Of a stretch of 33,131 nt of DNA, positions 25,122 through 32,915 are shown piece after piece. Under the pieces are notes generated by a model. That model saw nothing but the letters and a program-made list of their open reading frames with translations, was not told the DNA's origin and made no database searches. The stretch spans positions 1 to 33,131 of the forward strand of contig CAIOCZ010000048.1 in NCBI GenBank assembly GCA_903856805.1, written 5' to 3'. How positions within the stretch are numbered: the first letter of the stretch is position 1; every line of letters starts with the position of its first letter. Origin of the DNA: an uncultured cyanobacterium (GTDB lineage: Bacteria > Cyanobacteriota > Cyanobacteriia > PCC-6307 > Cyanobiaceae). Position numbers and translations under genes: made by a program.

Positions 25122-27647
25122 TCAGGTGGGGGGTGTTCTGTTGGTGGGACGTGCTACCGGAGTCTTCGAGCGTTGGGGCTGGGAGGGGGCTGGTTGTTGC
25201 CGGGCCGACCCGGTCAATGGCGTGAGCAGGGGACGACCTCCGAGCAGCTCCAGCCAGACCACTACCACGATCCAGTGGAGGGCCACGGGGCACCACAGGC
25301 TGCCACTGATGTCGTAGGCGACCACGCAGGTGATTCCCAACAGGGCACAGGGCCCCAGGAAGCGGGGGTCGTGGAACAGGCGGCGGGCCACGGGGTACCA
25401 GAGCCGACTGGCCAGCGGGTGATAGAGCAGGAACAGCCCCACGCTCAGGCTGCCCCAGAGCAGGGCGGTGGTGGGTTCCACCCCGGTGTGGGGTTGGGGC
25501 AGCACCAGCCCCCGGAACACCAGTTCCTCCACGAAGGCTGGCATCCACAGCATGCTGAGTCCCCGACGCAGTCCCAGGAGCAGGGGAACTCGCTCGGGAC
25601 GCCAGCGCAACAGACCGGACCGGACCCCCAGGGGAACCACCACGGCCGCGTACCCCCCCAAGAGCAGCAGCGTCCACCGCCCACTGTCCCCATCGGGCAG
25701 GGTGAACAGGGCATTCACCAGCCGGGCCACGGCTGTCGACACCAAGGGCAGCTGGCCGAAAAGCAGGGTGGGGGCCAGCGGTTGCAGGCGTGGATCGCGG
25801 CCCGGCACCTGGTTGGTGCGCAGGATCCACAGGGGGGATCCATGACGCAGAAACACCGCCGCCATGCCGTCGTGGCCACGGCGCGGCAGCATCGAGCGCC
25901 AGCTGAGCAGCACATCGCTGACGCTCTGACCCCGCTGGAACGCGTGGCCTTGGATTGCGGTCGGGGTGGCCGCCATCAGGGAGGCATTGCGTTGCCAATC
26001 GGCACGGACGGTGCCGTAGGGCGCCAGGAGACGGGTGAGCGCCAGATCGAGGGAGCCCAGCTGGCCCTCCGCCCTCTGCTGGCGCAGTTCCTGCAGGGCG
26101 ATGTAGAGGGCCTGGCTGGAATCCTGCACGCAGGAGGTGGCGGGGGTGACCAGGGCCACGCCCGTGCCATCACCGCTGCGATAGCGGGCCATCAGCACCT
26201 CGGCCTGGAGGGCCAGTTCCTTCAGCAGGGGCTCCTCCACGCGCACCAGCACATCGGAGATGGGCCGCAGTCCCAGCCAGCCCCGTTGGAGATTGCCGCT
26301 GAAGGCACTCCAATCCTGGGTGCCGGCCACGATCCCGTTGGGATTGTTGGCGTAAATCTGGTGATAGCGCAGGCTGAAGAGGGGCTCGCCCGTGAACGGA
26401 TCGGCGCTGACCAGGGCCTGACCGAAGGCGAAGTGGCCGGTCACGGTGAAGCCGCTGATCGCTTCCCCCGCGACGCCTCCGATGCCACCGAAGGTATGGA
26501 TCAGCAGCGCTCGGTCCCCGAGGCGCCAGCGCTGCGGGGCCCCATCGGGATTGATCTCCACCCGGCTGATCTGCCCCCGACGTTGTGGGGTGTGGGCCCA
26601 GTTCTGCCGGTTGAGGTGGCGCAGGCCGGCGGCGGTGCCCTGCAGCCGCTGGTCGGATTGGAGGCGCAGCAACCGTCGCGGGGCCAGCGCCTGCACGGTG
26701 AACACCCCATCGGCCGCGGGGGCGCCGTAGAGGTACCAGCCGTCCTGCCCCGCCGGGCTGTGCTCCAAGCCCTGGGGATCAAAGAGGCGTCGTCCCTCTG
26801 CATCCGGGGGTAAGCGCGGGATCCGCACGCTTTCGCTCGGGCCGAAAAACCCACCCTGGCTGCGTTCCCAGTGGCGCACCAGCAGCCGATCCCCTGCGCC
26901 CGGATCGGGACCGAGCACCTGGACTAAGGCCATCCAGCGACCGCTGATCTGCACCGGGGGGCGGCCGATGGCGAGGGCCCCATCGGGGTCGATCCGACAA
27001 TCCTCCAGCTCCACGGTCACGGTGTCGTGGGGCCTGGCCCCCGCCAGGGACTGCAGCGGACCCACCGCCCGGCGACCATCCAGCCGGGTGGGCACCACGT
27101 TGCCGGCGGCCTCGGCCCGGTGGGCGGCGGCTGTTAAGTGAATATCGACCGTGACGCGGCGCACCAGGGCCTGCAGGCGGGGCTCTTCCCGCCAGTGCAG
27201 CCGCAGGCGCTGGCCGACCAGCTCCCGGTGATCGTTGGGGGCTTGCTCGATCGCGATCCACACCCAGTCCCCCGGCTGCTGGGTGGTCTCCGCCGCACTG
27301 GGCAGGATCAGCCGGCCGATCCAGGGGGCGTGGGGGAGGTAGTGGAGGGGGTCGGGGCGGCGCTCCAGGGGGTAGTCGCCGGGACGGGCGCTGGGGTCTT
27401 GCCAGCTGAGGGCTTCGCTGCTCAGAGGGATCTTGCTGATAGGGGCCGGGCTGCCTACGGGCGCCTCGCGGTTCACGGGCGCTTCGTGGTTCACCGGGGC
27501 ACCAGGGGGAGGCACCCTCCCGGCCACCGGCTCTAGCACTCCCAGGATCAGGGCCAGCCCCAGGACAAGCCCCAGGCCAAGACCCAGCCCCAATCGGATC
27601 CCGCTGGTCCGTGCTGCCACCCACTGCCGTCCCGTGCCGATGCCCAT
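25122..27647 (-). CDS. CPBP-family intramembrane protease with large extracytoplasmic region
   Basis: This 841-residue protein has an N-terminal hydrophobic helix (about 17-42). A linker with duplicated VN-EAP units and a roughly 570-residue beta-rich, probably periplasmic region follow, with no domain I can name. The C-terminal multi-helix part carries the CPBP/Abi motifs: VEELVFRG (Glu707, Glu708, Arg712), FLLYHP (His743) and ALHW (His791). A proline-rich tail ends the protein. Most CPBP proteins are 200-300 residues, so this is unusually large. The ATG at 27647 lies two bases after the aspartic protease stop; a GTG at 27656 is an alternative. It is the third gene of a protease operon and probably cleaves membrane or periplasmic substrates. 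Confidence 0.85.
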   Translation of the reverse strand: MGIGTGRQWVAARTSGIRLGLGLGLGLVLGLALILGVLEPVAGRVPPPGAPVNHEAPVNREAPVGSPAPISKIPLSSEALSWQDPSARPGDYPLERRPDPLHYLPHAPWIGRLILPSAAETTQQPGDWVWIAIEQAPNDHRELVGQRLRLHWREEPRLQALVRRVTVDIHLTAAAHRAEAAGNVVPTRLDGRRAVGPLQSLAGARPHDTVTVELEDCRIDPDGALAIGRPPVQISGRWMALVQVLGPDPGAGDRLLVRHWERSQGGFFGPSESVRIPRLPPDAEGRRLFDPQGLEHSPAGQDGWYLYGAPAADGVFTVQALAPRRLLRLQSDQRLQGTAAGLRHLNRQNWAHTPQRRGQISRVEINPDGAPQRWRLGDRALLIHTFGGIGGVAGEAISGFTVTGHFAFGQALVSADPFTGEPLFSLRYHQIYANNPNGIVAGTQDWSAFSGNLQRGWLGLRPISDVLVRVEEPLLKELALQAEVLMARYRSGDGTGVALVTPATSCVQDSSQALYIALQELRQQRAEGQLGSLDLALTRLLAPYGTVRADWQRNASLMAATPTAIQGHAFQRGQSVSDVLLSWRSMLPRRGHDGMAAVFLRHGSPLWILRTNQVPGRDPRLQPLAPTLLFGQLPLVSTAVARLVNALFTLPDGDSGRWTLLLLGGYAAVVVPLGVRSGLLRWRPERVPLLLGLRRGLSMLWMPAFVEELVFRGLVLPQPHTGVEPTTALLWGSLSVGLFLLYHPLASRLWYPVARRLFHDPRFLGPCALLGITCVVAYDISGSLWCPVALHWIVVVVWLELLGGRPLLTPLTGSARQQPAPSQPQRSKTPVARPTNRTPPT
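27459..27494 (-). repeat. Two 18-bp tandem repeats in the linker of the CPBP protein
   Basis: Positions 27459-27476 and 27477-27494 differ at two bases and encode the repeated VN(H/R)EAP hexapeptide between the membrane anchor and the periplasmic region. The unit keeps the frame, so linker length can vary without a frameshift. Confidence 0.7.
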
Positions 27648-27649
27648 GA

Positions 27650-28588
27650 TCACCACAGTTCCAGCCTTGGCTGGGGTAGATCCAGGCGCCAGCGCTGGGG
27701 GCGTTGGCGCAGCAGTTCCTGCCCCACGATCGCCTCCACCCCCAGGTGCCCGAACACTGGCGTTTCGGTGACAATCCCCTCCAGGGGCTGTTGCAGTCCA
27801 TCGCCTGGCCCGGGGCCGCGGGAGGGCTCCAGGGCCAGGCCGCGCAGGGGCAGGCGGCGCACGGGCTGCAGCCCGCAGAAACCGGCCAGCTGCAGGGGCT
27901 GGTCAGGCCCCAGCGGCGTCAACCGCGCCGCCAGCTGGGGACTGATGAACAGGCCTTCGGCGCCGGTGTCCGCCAGCGCGGCCACCGGCCCCCGGGGGCT
28001 GCGCAGGCTGAGCAGGGGGACGCCATGGTGCCAGCGCAAGGGCAGCACCAGCGGCGGCGGCCCTGGCGGGCGGCGCTGGTGCAGGGCCGCGTCCCCCAGG
28101 CCCACCAGGCCCGCCAGCGGATCGATCGCGATCGGGAGCTGCCGCAGGGTGGGGGCTCCGAGCACCCCGTCCACCCCCGGCGGCAGGGCCGCCACCGGCA
28201 GGACAAGCCCATCGATCTCCCGCAGCCGCAGGGCGCCGATGGGGGTGAGCAGTTGAAGCAGGGGCAAGCGGACGCGTCGGGGGCGCAGCGCCGTGCAGCC
28301 CTGGCCGCCGGCGGCCAGGCCGAAGTCCTGGGGGGGTAGGGGCCGGCTGGTCAGGCCCAAGCGCGCCACCAGCTCCGGGGTGACCATCGTGGCGGAGGCG
28401 CCGGTGTCGAGCAGCAACCGCACCGGGCCCTGGGCTGTGCGAAACCCCAGCACCGGCGTATCGCCGCCGCTGGCCCGTTCCAGGGGCAGGCTGGCACTGC
28501 CCTCGGCCAGGCCTCCGTTCAGGGGGGCGCCCCGCACTTGGATCAGGGCGGCCAACCCCAGTAGGAGCACCAGCGATCCAGGGGTCAT
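27650..28588 (-). CDS. Duplicated retropepsin-like aspartic protease, secreted
   Basis: This 312-residue protein has an N-terminal signal segment (GSLVLLLGLAALIQVRG). Two homologous halves each carry an aspartic-protease core: LLLDTGASATMVTPELVARLGL (Asp61) with GVDGVLGAPTL-QLP, and AALADTGAEGLFISPQLAARL (Asp207) with GVEAIVGQELL. Bacterial retropepsin-like proteins usually have one such unit and act as dimers; here the second catalytic Asp is built into the same chain, as in pepsins. The ATG at 28588 overlaps the rhomboid stop (ATGA), and the CPBP gene starts two bases after its stop. Open frame upstream to 28867 is shadow sequence. It should act outside the cytoplasmic membrane. Confidence 0.85.
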   Translation of the reverse strand: MTPGSLVLLLGLAALIQVRGAPLNGGLAEGSASLPLERASGGDTPVLGFRTAQGPVRLLLDTGASATMVTPELVARLGLTSRPLPPQDFGLAAGGQGCTALRPRRVRLPLLQLLTPIGALRLREIDGLVLPVAALPPGVDGVLGAPTLRQLPIAIDPLAGLVGLGDAALHQRRPPGPPPLVLPLRWHHGVPLLSLRSPRGPVAALADTGAEGLFISPQLAARLTPLGPDQPLQLAGFCGLQPVRRLPLRGLALEPSRGPGPGDGLQQPLEGIVTETPVFGHLGVEAIVGQELLRQRPQRWRLDLPQPRLELW

Positions 28589-29199
28589 CGGCTTGGCGCC
28601 TCCTCCCGGAAGATCGCCAGCGCCGCCAGCACCCCGCCCACAAAGCCCGACAGATGGCCGATCCAGCTCACCCCAGGCGGGCTGAGGAAGGGAAGCAGGC
28701 TGGGCAACAGGCGGCCGTAGCTCACCAGGGCCAGGACCGACAGCAGCAAGGGCAGGGGTCGTTTTTCCAACCAACCGATCACCAGGAGATAGCCCAGCAG
28801 TCCGTAGATCACCCCGGAGAGTCCATGGCTGCCCCCCGGCCAGAACAACCAGACCGGCACGGCGCACGCCAGCACCCCGATCCAGACCGCCAGGTAGTCG
28901 CGGCGGCTTTTGGTGAGCACCAGCCAGGAGAGGGGCAGAAACCAGAGGCTGTTACTAAGTAGATGCTGAACGTTGCCATGGCTGAAGGGGGCCGTGATCA
29001 CCCCTATCCAGGGCCCCCCGTGCACCATCGGCAGATTCCATTGGCCGCCGAACACCAGTTGGTCGATCAGCTCCTGGGCCCAGGGCACGGCCAGGATCGC
29101 CACCGGAATCAGACCATTGCCCCCGATCCTGGCCAGGGCGCGGTCGAGGCGCTGGGGGAGGGAGCCTGCCATGGGCAGCTGCAGCTGGAGGGTCCCCAT
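28585..29199 (-). CDS. Rhomboid-family intramembrane serine protease
   Basis: This 204-residue polytopic membrane protease cleaves substrates within their membrane helices. Family signatures are FSHGNVQHLLSNSLWFLPL (His74, His79, Asn83), the catalytic serine in HGLSGVIYGLLGYLL (Ser128) and the catalytic His182 in WIGHLSGFVGGVL. About six hydrophobic segments are visible. I chose the ATG at 29199; one at 29172 is an alternative. It is the first gene of a three-gene operon, with its stop overlapping the aspartic protease start (ATGA). It diverges from the next plus-strand gene with only 60 bp between starts. Confidence 0.9.
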   Translation of the reverse strand: MGTLQLQLPMAGSLPQRLDRALARIGGNGLIPVAILAVPWAQELIDQLVFGGQWNLPMVHGGPWIGVITAPFSHGNVQHLLSNSLWFLPLSWLVLTKSRRDYLAVWIGVLACAVPVWLFWPGGSHGLSGVIYGLLGYLLVIGWLEKRPLPLLLSVLALVSYGRLLPSLLPFLSPPGVSWIGHLSGFVGGVLAALAIFREEAPSR

Positions 29200-29259
29200 C
29201 CTCGCGCCGCCCCAGCCCCCGGCCCTCGATCATGGGGGCAGCGTCCGCCGCAGCCTGCG

Positions 29260-29664
29260 ATGCCCGCCTTCCCTCGCCGCTCCCGGGTGTGGATCGCGGC
29301 GGCCCTGGCCCTGACGGGCGGTGCTGCCCTGCTGGTGTTCGCGCCCCTCGATCGCCGCACGGCCTGGGACCAGGCCCCCCTCAGCCGGGGCAAGATCCAG
29401 GAGGATCCCGTGACCCTGTCGCTGTGGGCCAATGACCTGGGACCGTTGCTGCGGGAGGCGGAGGCCCTCGGCCCCCAGCCCCGGCCAGGCATCCGCCTGC
29501 TGCCCTGGTTGCAGGCCCAGTGCGCGGTGACCCAGAGGATTCAGGAGTTGCAGCGCCGCTATCGCAAGCCAGTGGAGAGTGCCGCTGAAATGGGCCGCGC
29601 CCCCTATTGCGAGGACCTGCCCCAGGTGGAGCGCTGGCTGCGCCAGCAGGGGGCTGGACGCTGA
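29260..29664 (+). CDS. Signal-anchored small hypothetical protein
   Basis: This 134-residue protein starts MPAFPRRSRVWIAAALALTGGAALLVFAP, a positively charged N-terminus followed by a membrane helix or signal peptide. The rest is a short soluble helical domain with two cysteines (QCAVTQRIQELQRRYRKPVES and APYCEDLPQVERWL). I do not recognise a family. The open frame further upstream to 28963 is antisense to the rhomboid gene and was excluded. The GS-like ligase follows 50 bp later on the same strand. Confidence 0.7.
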   Translation: MPAFPRRSRVWIAAALALTGGAALLVFAPLDRRTAWDQAPLSRGKIQEDPVTLSLWANDLGPLLREAEALGPQPRPGIRLLPWLQAQCAVTQRIQELQRRYRKPVESAAEMGRAPYCEDLPQVERWLRQQGAGR

Positions 29665-29713
29665 GCGCCTAGGACGATGAGCGCCTTGCTTGGGGTAATC
29701 GGGGTTGATCATC

Positions 29714-31138
29714 ATGCAAGAACCCTCTGACGCCGAGCCTGCGATGGCCTGGGAGCCCATCACCCCCCTTCCCCATCCATTGGAGCCCTCCATGGTGGCG
29801 GACCTGGTGGCGTCCTTGGCCACCGCCGGCGTGCGACGCGTCGCCGTGACCTTCGTCAATCACGCTGGATCTCCGCTGGTGAAAACCTTTCCGCTGGAGA
29901 GGTTGGCCGTGGTGGCGCACCAGGGGGTGGGGTTTTCGCCGGTGGCCGATGCCTTCGCGGTGGATGGATCGGTGGATCCCCTCCATCCCTTCGCCCGTCC
30001 CGATGGGGATCTCCGCCTCAGGCCCGATCTTCAGGCCCTGATTCCCTTCGACCTCGCCGCCGGTTGGGCCTGGGCGCCGGGGGAGCGCTTCGACCGCGAG
30101 GGTTGTCCCTATGCCGCCGACCAGCGCGGCTTCTGCCGGAGGGCACTGGCGGAGCTCACGGCGCTCAAGGCGGAGGTGGTTGCAGGCTTCGAGATCGAGT
30201 GGGTGGTGGCAACGGCCGCTGCGGAGCCTGAGGGCGACGCCGTTGCGGGATGGCAACCGGCCCTGCTCGGAGGCCCCTACGGGGCGGATCGGCTCGTGGA
30301 TGGCCTCGACTACGTCAGTGCCTTGGCCGAGGCCCTGGAGGCCGCCGGCCTGCCTTGGTTACAGATTCACCCGGAGTACGGGCTTGGCCAGATGGAGCTG
30401 TCCCTGGCTCCGGCCGATCCCCTGAGCGCCGCCGATCGATTAGTGGCGGCGCGGCTCCTGATTCAGCGGGTGACGGCTCGCTTCGGCTGGCGCTGCAGTT
30501 TCAGTCCGCTGGTGACCCCTGATCGGGTGGGCAATGGCGGCCATGTGCACCTCAGCCTGAGTCGGGATGGCCTACCGCTTTGGCAGGGAGGTGATGGGGT
30601 GGCGGGCTTGACGGCTCCTGGAGCCGGAGTGCTGGGGGCCCTGCTGGAGCAGCTTCCAGCCCTGTTGCCGCTCGCTTGCCCCCTGGCCCTCTCCTATCGG
30701 CGCCTGGGGCCCGGGCGTTGGTCGGCGCCGTTCCAGGCCTGGGGGGTGGAGAACCGGGAGACGGCCCTGCGGCTCATTCCCACGGCTGGCGATGGTGCCC
30801 CGGCCCACCTCGAGCTCAAGGTGGCGGATCTCGCCGCCAATCCCTACCTGCTGCTCGGGGGGCTGCTGGCGGTGGTGGCCGATGGATTGCAGCGTCCCCG
30901 TCCCTTGGCCGCCCCGGTGCAGGGGGATCCTGCGGCGCTGGGGGTGGCGGCGCCGCCCCGCTTGCCCGCCAGTCTCGAGGAGGCCAGCAGGGCTTTTGCC
31001 ACCAGTTCCGTGCTGCGTGACGCGCTCGGGGACCTCTTGCATTCCACCGTGCTGGAAACCCAGCGGGCGGAGCAGCGCCGGGCGGCGCACCTGGATCCAG
31101 ACCAACTCCTGGTTCAGAGCCGTTGGTCGCCTGGCTGA
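29714..31138 (+). CDS. Second glutamine-synthetase-family ligase, GlnA-like
   Basis: This 474-residue GS-superfamily enzyme is clearly different from the one at 20364-21623. Active-site landmarks are GFEIEWVV (Glu160, Glu162), IHPEYGLGQMELSL (Glu221, Glu228), GNGGHVHLSL (His277), SYRRLGPGRWSAP and GVENRETALRLIP. Trp336 stands at the ammonia-flap glutamate position, as in gamma-glutamylpolyamine synthetase (PuuA) and relatives. The N-terminus has an amidohydrolase-free, GS-beta-grasp-like part (VAVTFVNHAGSPLVKTFP). It probably conjugates glutamate with an amine. I chose the ATG at 29714; a TTG at 29705 is in frame. It converges on the peptidoglycan-binding protein gene. Confidence 0.82.
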   Translation: MQEPSDAEPAMAWEPITPLPHPLEPSMVADLVASLATAGVRRVAVTFVNHAGSPLVKTFPLERLAVVAHQGVGFSPVADAFAVDGSVDPLHPFARPDGDLRLRPDLQALIPFDLAAGWAWAPGERFDREGCPYAADQRGFCRRALAELTALKAEVVAGFEIEWVVATAAAEPEGDAVAGWQPALLGGPYGADRLVDGLDYVSALAEALEAAGLPWLQIHPEYGLGQMELSLAPADPLSAADRLVAARLLIQRVTARFGWRCSFSPLVTPDRVGNGGHVHLSLSRDGLPLWQGGDGVAGLTAPGAGVLGALLEQLPALLPLACPLALSYRRLGPGRWSAPFQAWGVENRETALRLIPTAGDGAPAHLELKVADLAANPYLLLGGLLAVVADGLQRPRPLAAPVQGDPAALGVAAPPRLPASLEEASRAFATSSVLRDALGDLLHSTVLETQRAEQRRAAHLDPDQLLVQSRWSPG

Positions 31139-31167
31139 CTCCGCCGCTCGAGGGGCCTGGGCGCTGG

Positions 31168-32829
31168 TCATTCCAGCTCGCCACGCAGCAGCTGCCGGAT
31201 CAGGTCCGTCACCGCCATCGCCATTGTCAGATCGGCGCGGATCGCTTCCGCGTCTCCGACGCCCTTGGCGACCCGCAGGGTCAGCGCCAGGCTGCGGGGC
31301 GCATCCAGCTGGAACTGAACGAAGGCGGTGTACACCAAGGCCTCCTCGCCGTAGCCCAGCTTGGAGAGGATCACGGGGTGGCGCAGCGCCTGGGCGACGC
31401 CGAGGCTGGAGAGGGCCCCATCCACGTAGCGGGCGGTGTCGCCACTGAGGGCGCGGGCCGCCAGGGCCTGGGTTGGGGCGGTCAGCCCCTCCAGGCGCTG
31501 CGCGGGCTGCAACGCTTGGTGCCAGCCCAGCAGGGCCATCAACCGGGTCAGGTCGTAGACGCCGATCCGGTTGCCGGCCTCCACCGGGCGGGCAAAGGGC
31601 AGCAGGCGGTGGCCGCTCCTGGGATCGACCAGCTCGGGGATCGCCAGTCGGCAGGCTTCGCCGTAGCGCCCTCCAAAGCGCAGGGCCTCCGGGTTGCCGC
31701 TCTGGCGGCGGATCCAGGCCACCGGCTGGGCTTCCAGTTGGTTGAGCGTGGCCGCCAGGGCATTGGAGGAGCCCACACACTCCGCATAGCTGCAGAGGTC
31801 CATCAGCACAGGGCCAAGCTGCAGCTCCTGGGCCTGGCTGCCCACGCTCCGCAACAGCAGGGTGGCGGGATCGTCCACGTCCGTGCTGCCAAGCCGGCAG
31901 AGCACGTTGAGCAGGGGAATGATCTTGCTGCTGCTGAGGCATTCCAGGGGCTGGAGCGCCCGGCGCCCCAGCCAGCGGCAGCGCAGCTCCCCCTGCTCCA
32001 GCCGGCCCACGCCCAGACAGGCTTCGGTGACGGCCGGATCGAGCAGCGTTGGCGGCAGGGGCTCGATGGGGGCGGGCAGCTGGCCGAGGGTCGGAAAGGG
32101 GGGGAAGGGGTGGCGGCTGGCCCCCTCGGCCGCCACCGGCCCCTCCGCCAGCCAGGCGGGCATCCGCTCCAGAAGGTCGAGGAAGGGGGAGGCTTGGGCC
32201 CCCATGTCCAGAACGGCCAGGTGGGTGTCACTGGCGCCCACCCGTTGGGCGTAGCGCTCCAGCTCCGCCCGGATCCGTTCCGGCTCGTAGCGCTCCAGGA
32301 CGTCCGGCAGGGGGGAGCCCTCCAGCAGCCGGGCCGCCGCCGCCGGCGCCAACTGCGCCGGAACGGTCACGGGCAGACCGGCCAGCCGCAGAAACTGGTC
32401 GAGGGCCGCGGTGTTGGCCTCATTCCAGACGCCGTCCATGGCGACGCCACCGGGGCCCAGGCCCAGGGCGCCCAGGCTGCGCTGCACCGCCGCCGCCAAG
32501 TCCGGTTGCTCGGCGAGCTGATCCAGGCGGAGCCCCGCCGGGGCCGCGGCCAGCTGTTGCAGCGCCCGTCGACCCCGGTGGGCCGCGACGGCCGCGGCCA
32601 GTTCGGGCCGATTGTGGTGACCCACCACACCATCGGTCAGCAACCAGGGCCGTTGCCGCTGGAAGCGGCGCACCGCAGCGTCCGTGCGGAGGTCGAAGCT
32701 GCCGCTGAGCGGTGGGTTCAGTAGCCCCAGTTCCACCAACTGTTCCTGCAATTCCCGCACCGCCGGACCCTCGCAGCCCAGCCAGAGGGCCCCAGGGCCG
32801 GCGGTGGAGGGTTCAGGAACGGACGCCAT
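31168..32829 (-). CDS. Peptidoglycan-binding protein with a beta-lactamase/PBP-like domain
   Basis: In this 553-residue protein, the N-terminal part has a peptidoglycan-binding type 1 domain (LWLGCEGPAVRELQEQLVELGLL to AVRRFQRQR, about 15-60). A second, diverged unit follows (LAAAVQRSLGALGLGPGGVAMDGVWNEANTAALDQFLRLAGLP, about 111-153). The C-terminal part from about 265 keeps the serine DD-peptidase/beta-lactamase motif order: SSSK (Ser299 to Lys302), SSN (354-356) and KLG (490-492) at the start of a strand. KLG replaces the usual KTG. No signal peptide is visible from the chosen ATG at 32829, although cell-wall binding implies export; a TTG at 32916 would add 29 basic residues. It diverges from the gene at 32916. 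Confidence 0.75.
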   Translation of the reverse strand: MASVPEPSTAGPGALWLGCEGPAVRELQEQLVELGLLNPPLSGSFDLRTDAAVRRFQRQRPWLLTDGVVGHHNRPELAAAVAAHRGRRALQQLAAAPAGLRLDQLAEQPDLAAAVQRSLGALGLGPGGVAMDGVWNEANTAALDQFLRLAGLPVTVPAQLAPAAAARLLEGSPLPDVLERYEPERIRAELERYAQRVGASDTHLAVLDMGAQASPFLDLLERMPAWLAEGPVAAEGASRHPFPPFPTLGQLPAPIEPLPPTLLDPAVTEACLGVGRLEQGELRCRWLGRRALQPLECLSSSKIIPLLNVLCRLGSTDVDDPATLLLRSVGSQAQELQLGPVLMDLCSYAECVGSSNALAATLNQLEAQPVAWIRRQSGNPEALRFGGRYGEACRLAIPELVDPRSGHRLLPFARPVEAGNRIGVYDLTRLMALLGWHQALQPAQRLEGLTAPTQALAARALSGDTARYVDGALSSLGVAQALRHPVILSKLGYGEEALVYTAFVQFQLDAPRSLALTLRVAKGVGDAEAIRADLTMAMAVTDLIRQLLRGELE

Positions 32830-32915
32830 GGCACCAGGGCGGAGGGCCCAGTGTGGGATCCGGGGGCCACGCCGGGCCAGCCGTTGCCCATAGGATTTAT
32901 CCAGGATCTTGAGCA

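Noticed and set aside
25089-26813. Plus-strand open frame of 574 codons across the CPBP gene
   Set aside because: Composition is Gln/Gly/His-rich without motifs, and the opposite strand carries a protein with family motifs and operon structure.
28589-28867. Upstream extension of the aspartic protease frame
   Set aside because: It overlaps the rhomboid gene, and the ATGA overlap plus signal peptide at 28588 gives a clear start.
31123-32724. Plus-strand open frame of 533 codons across the peptidoglycan-binding gene
   Set aside because: Antisense shadow; it shows no domain and starts inside the end of the GS-like gene.
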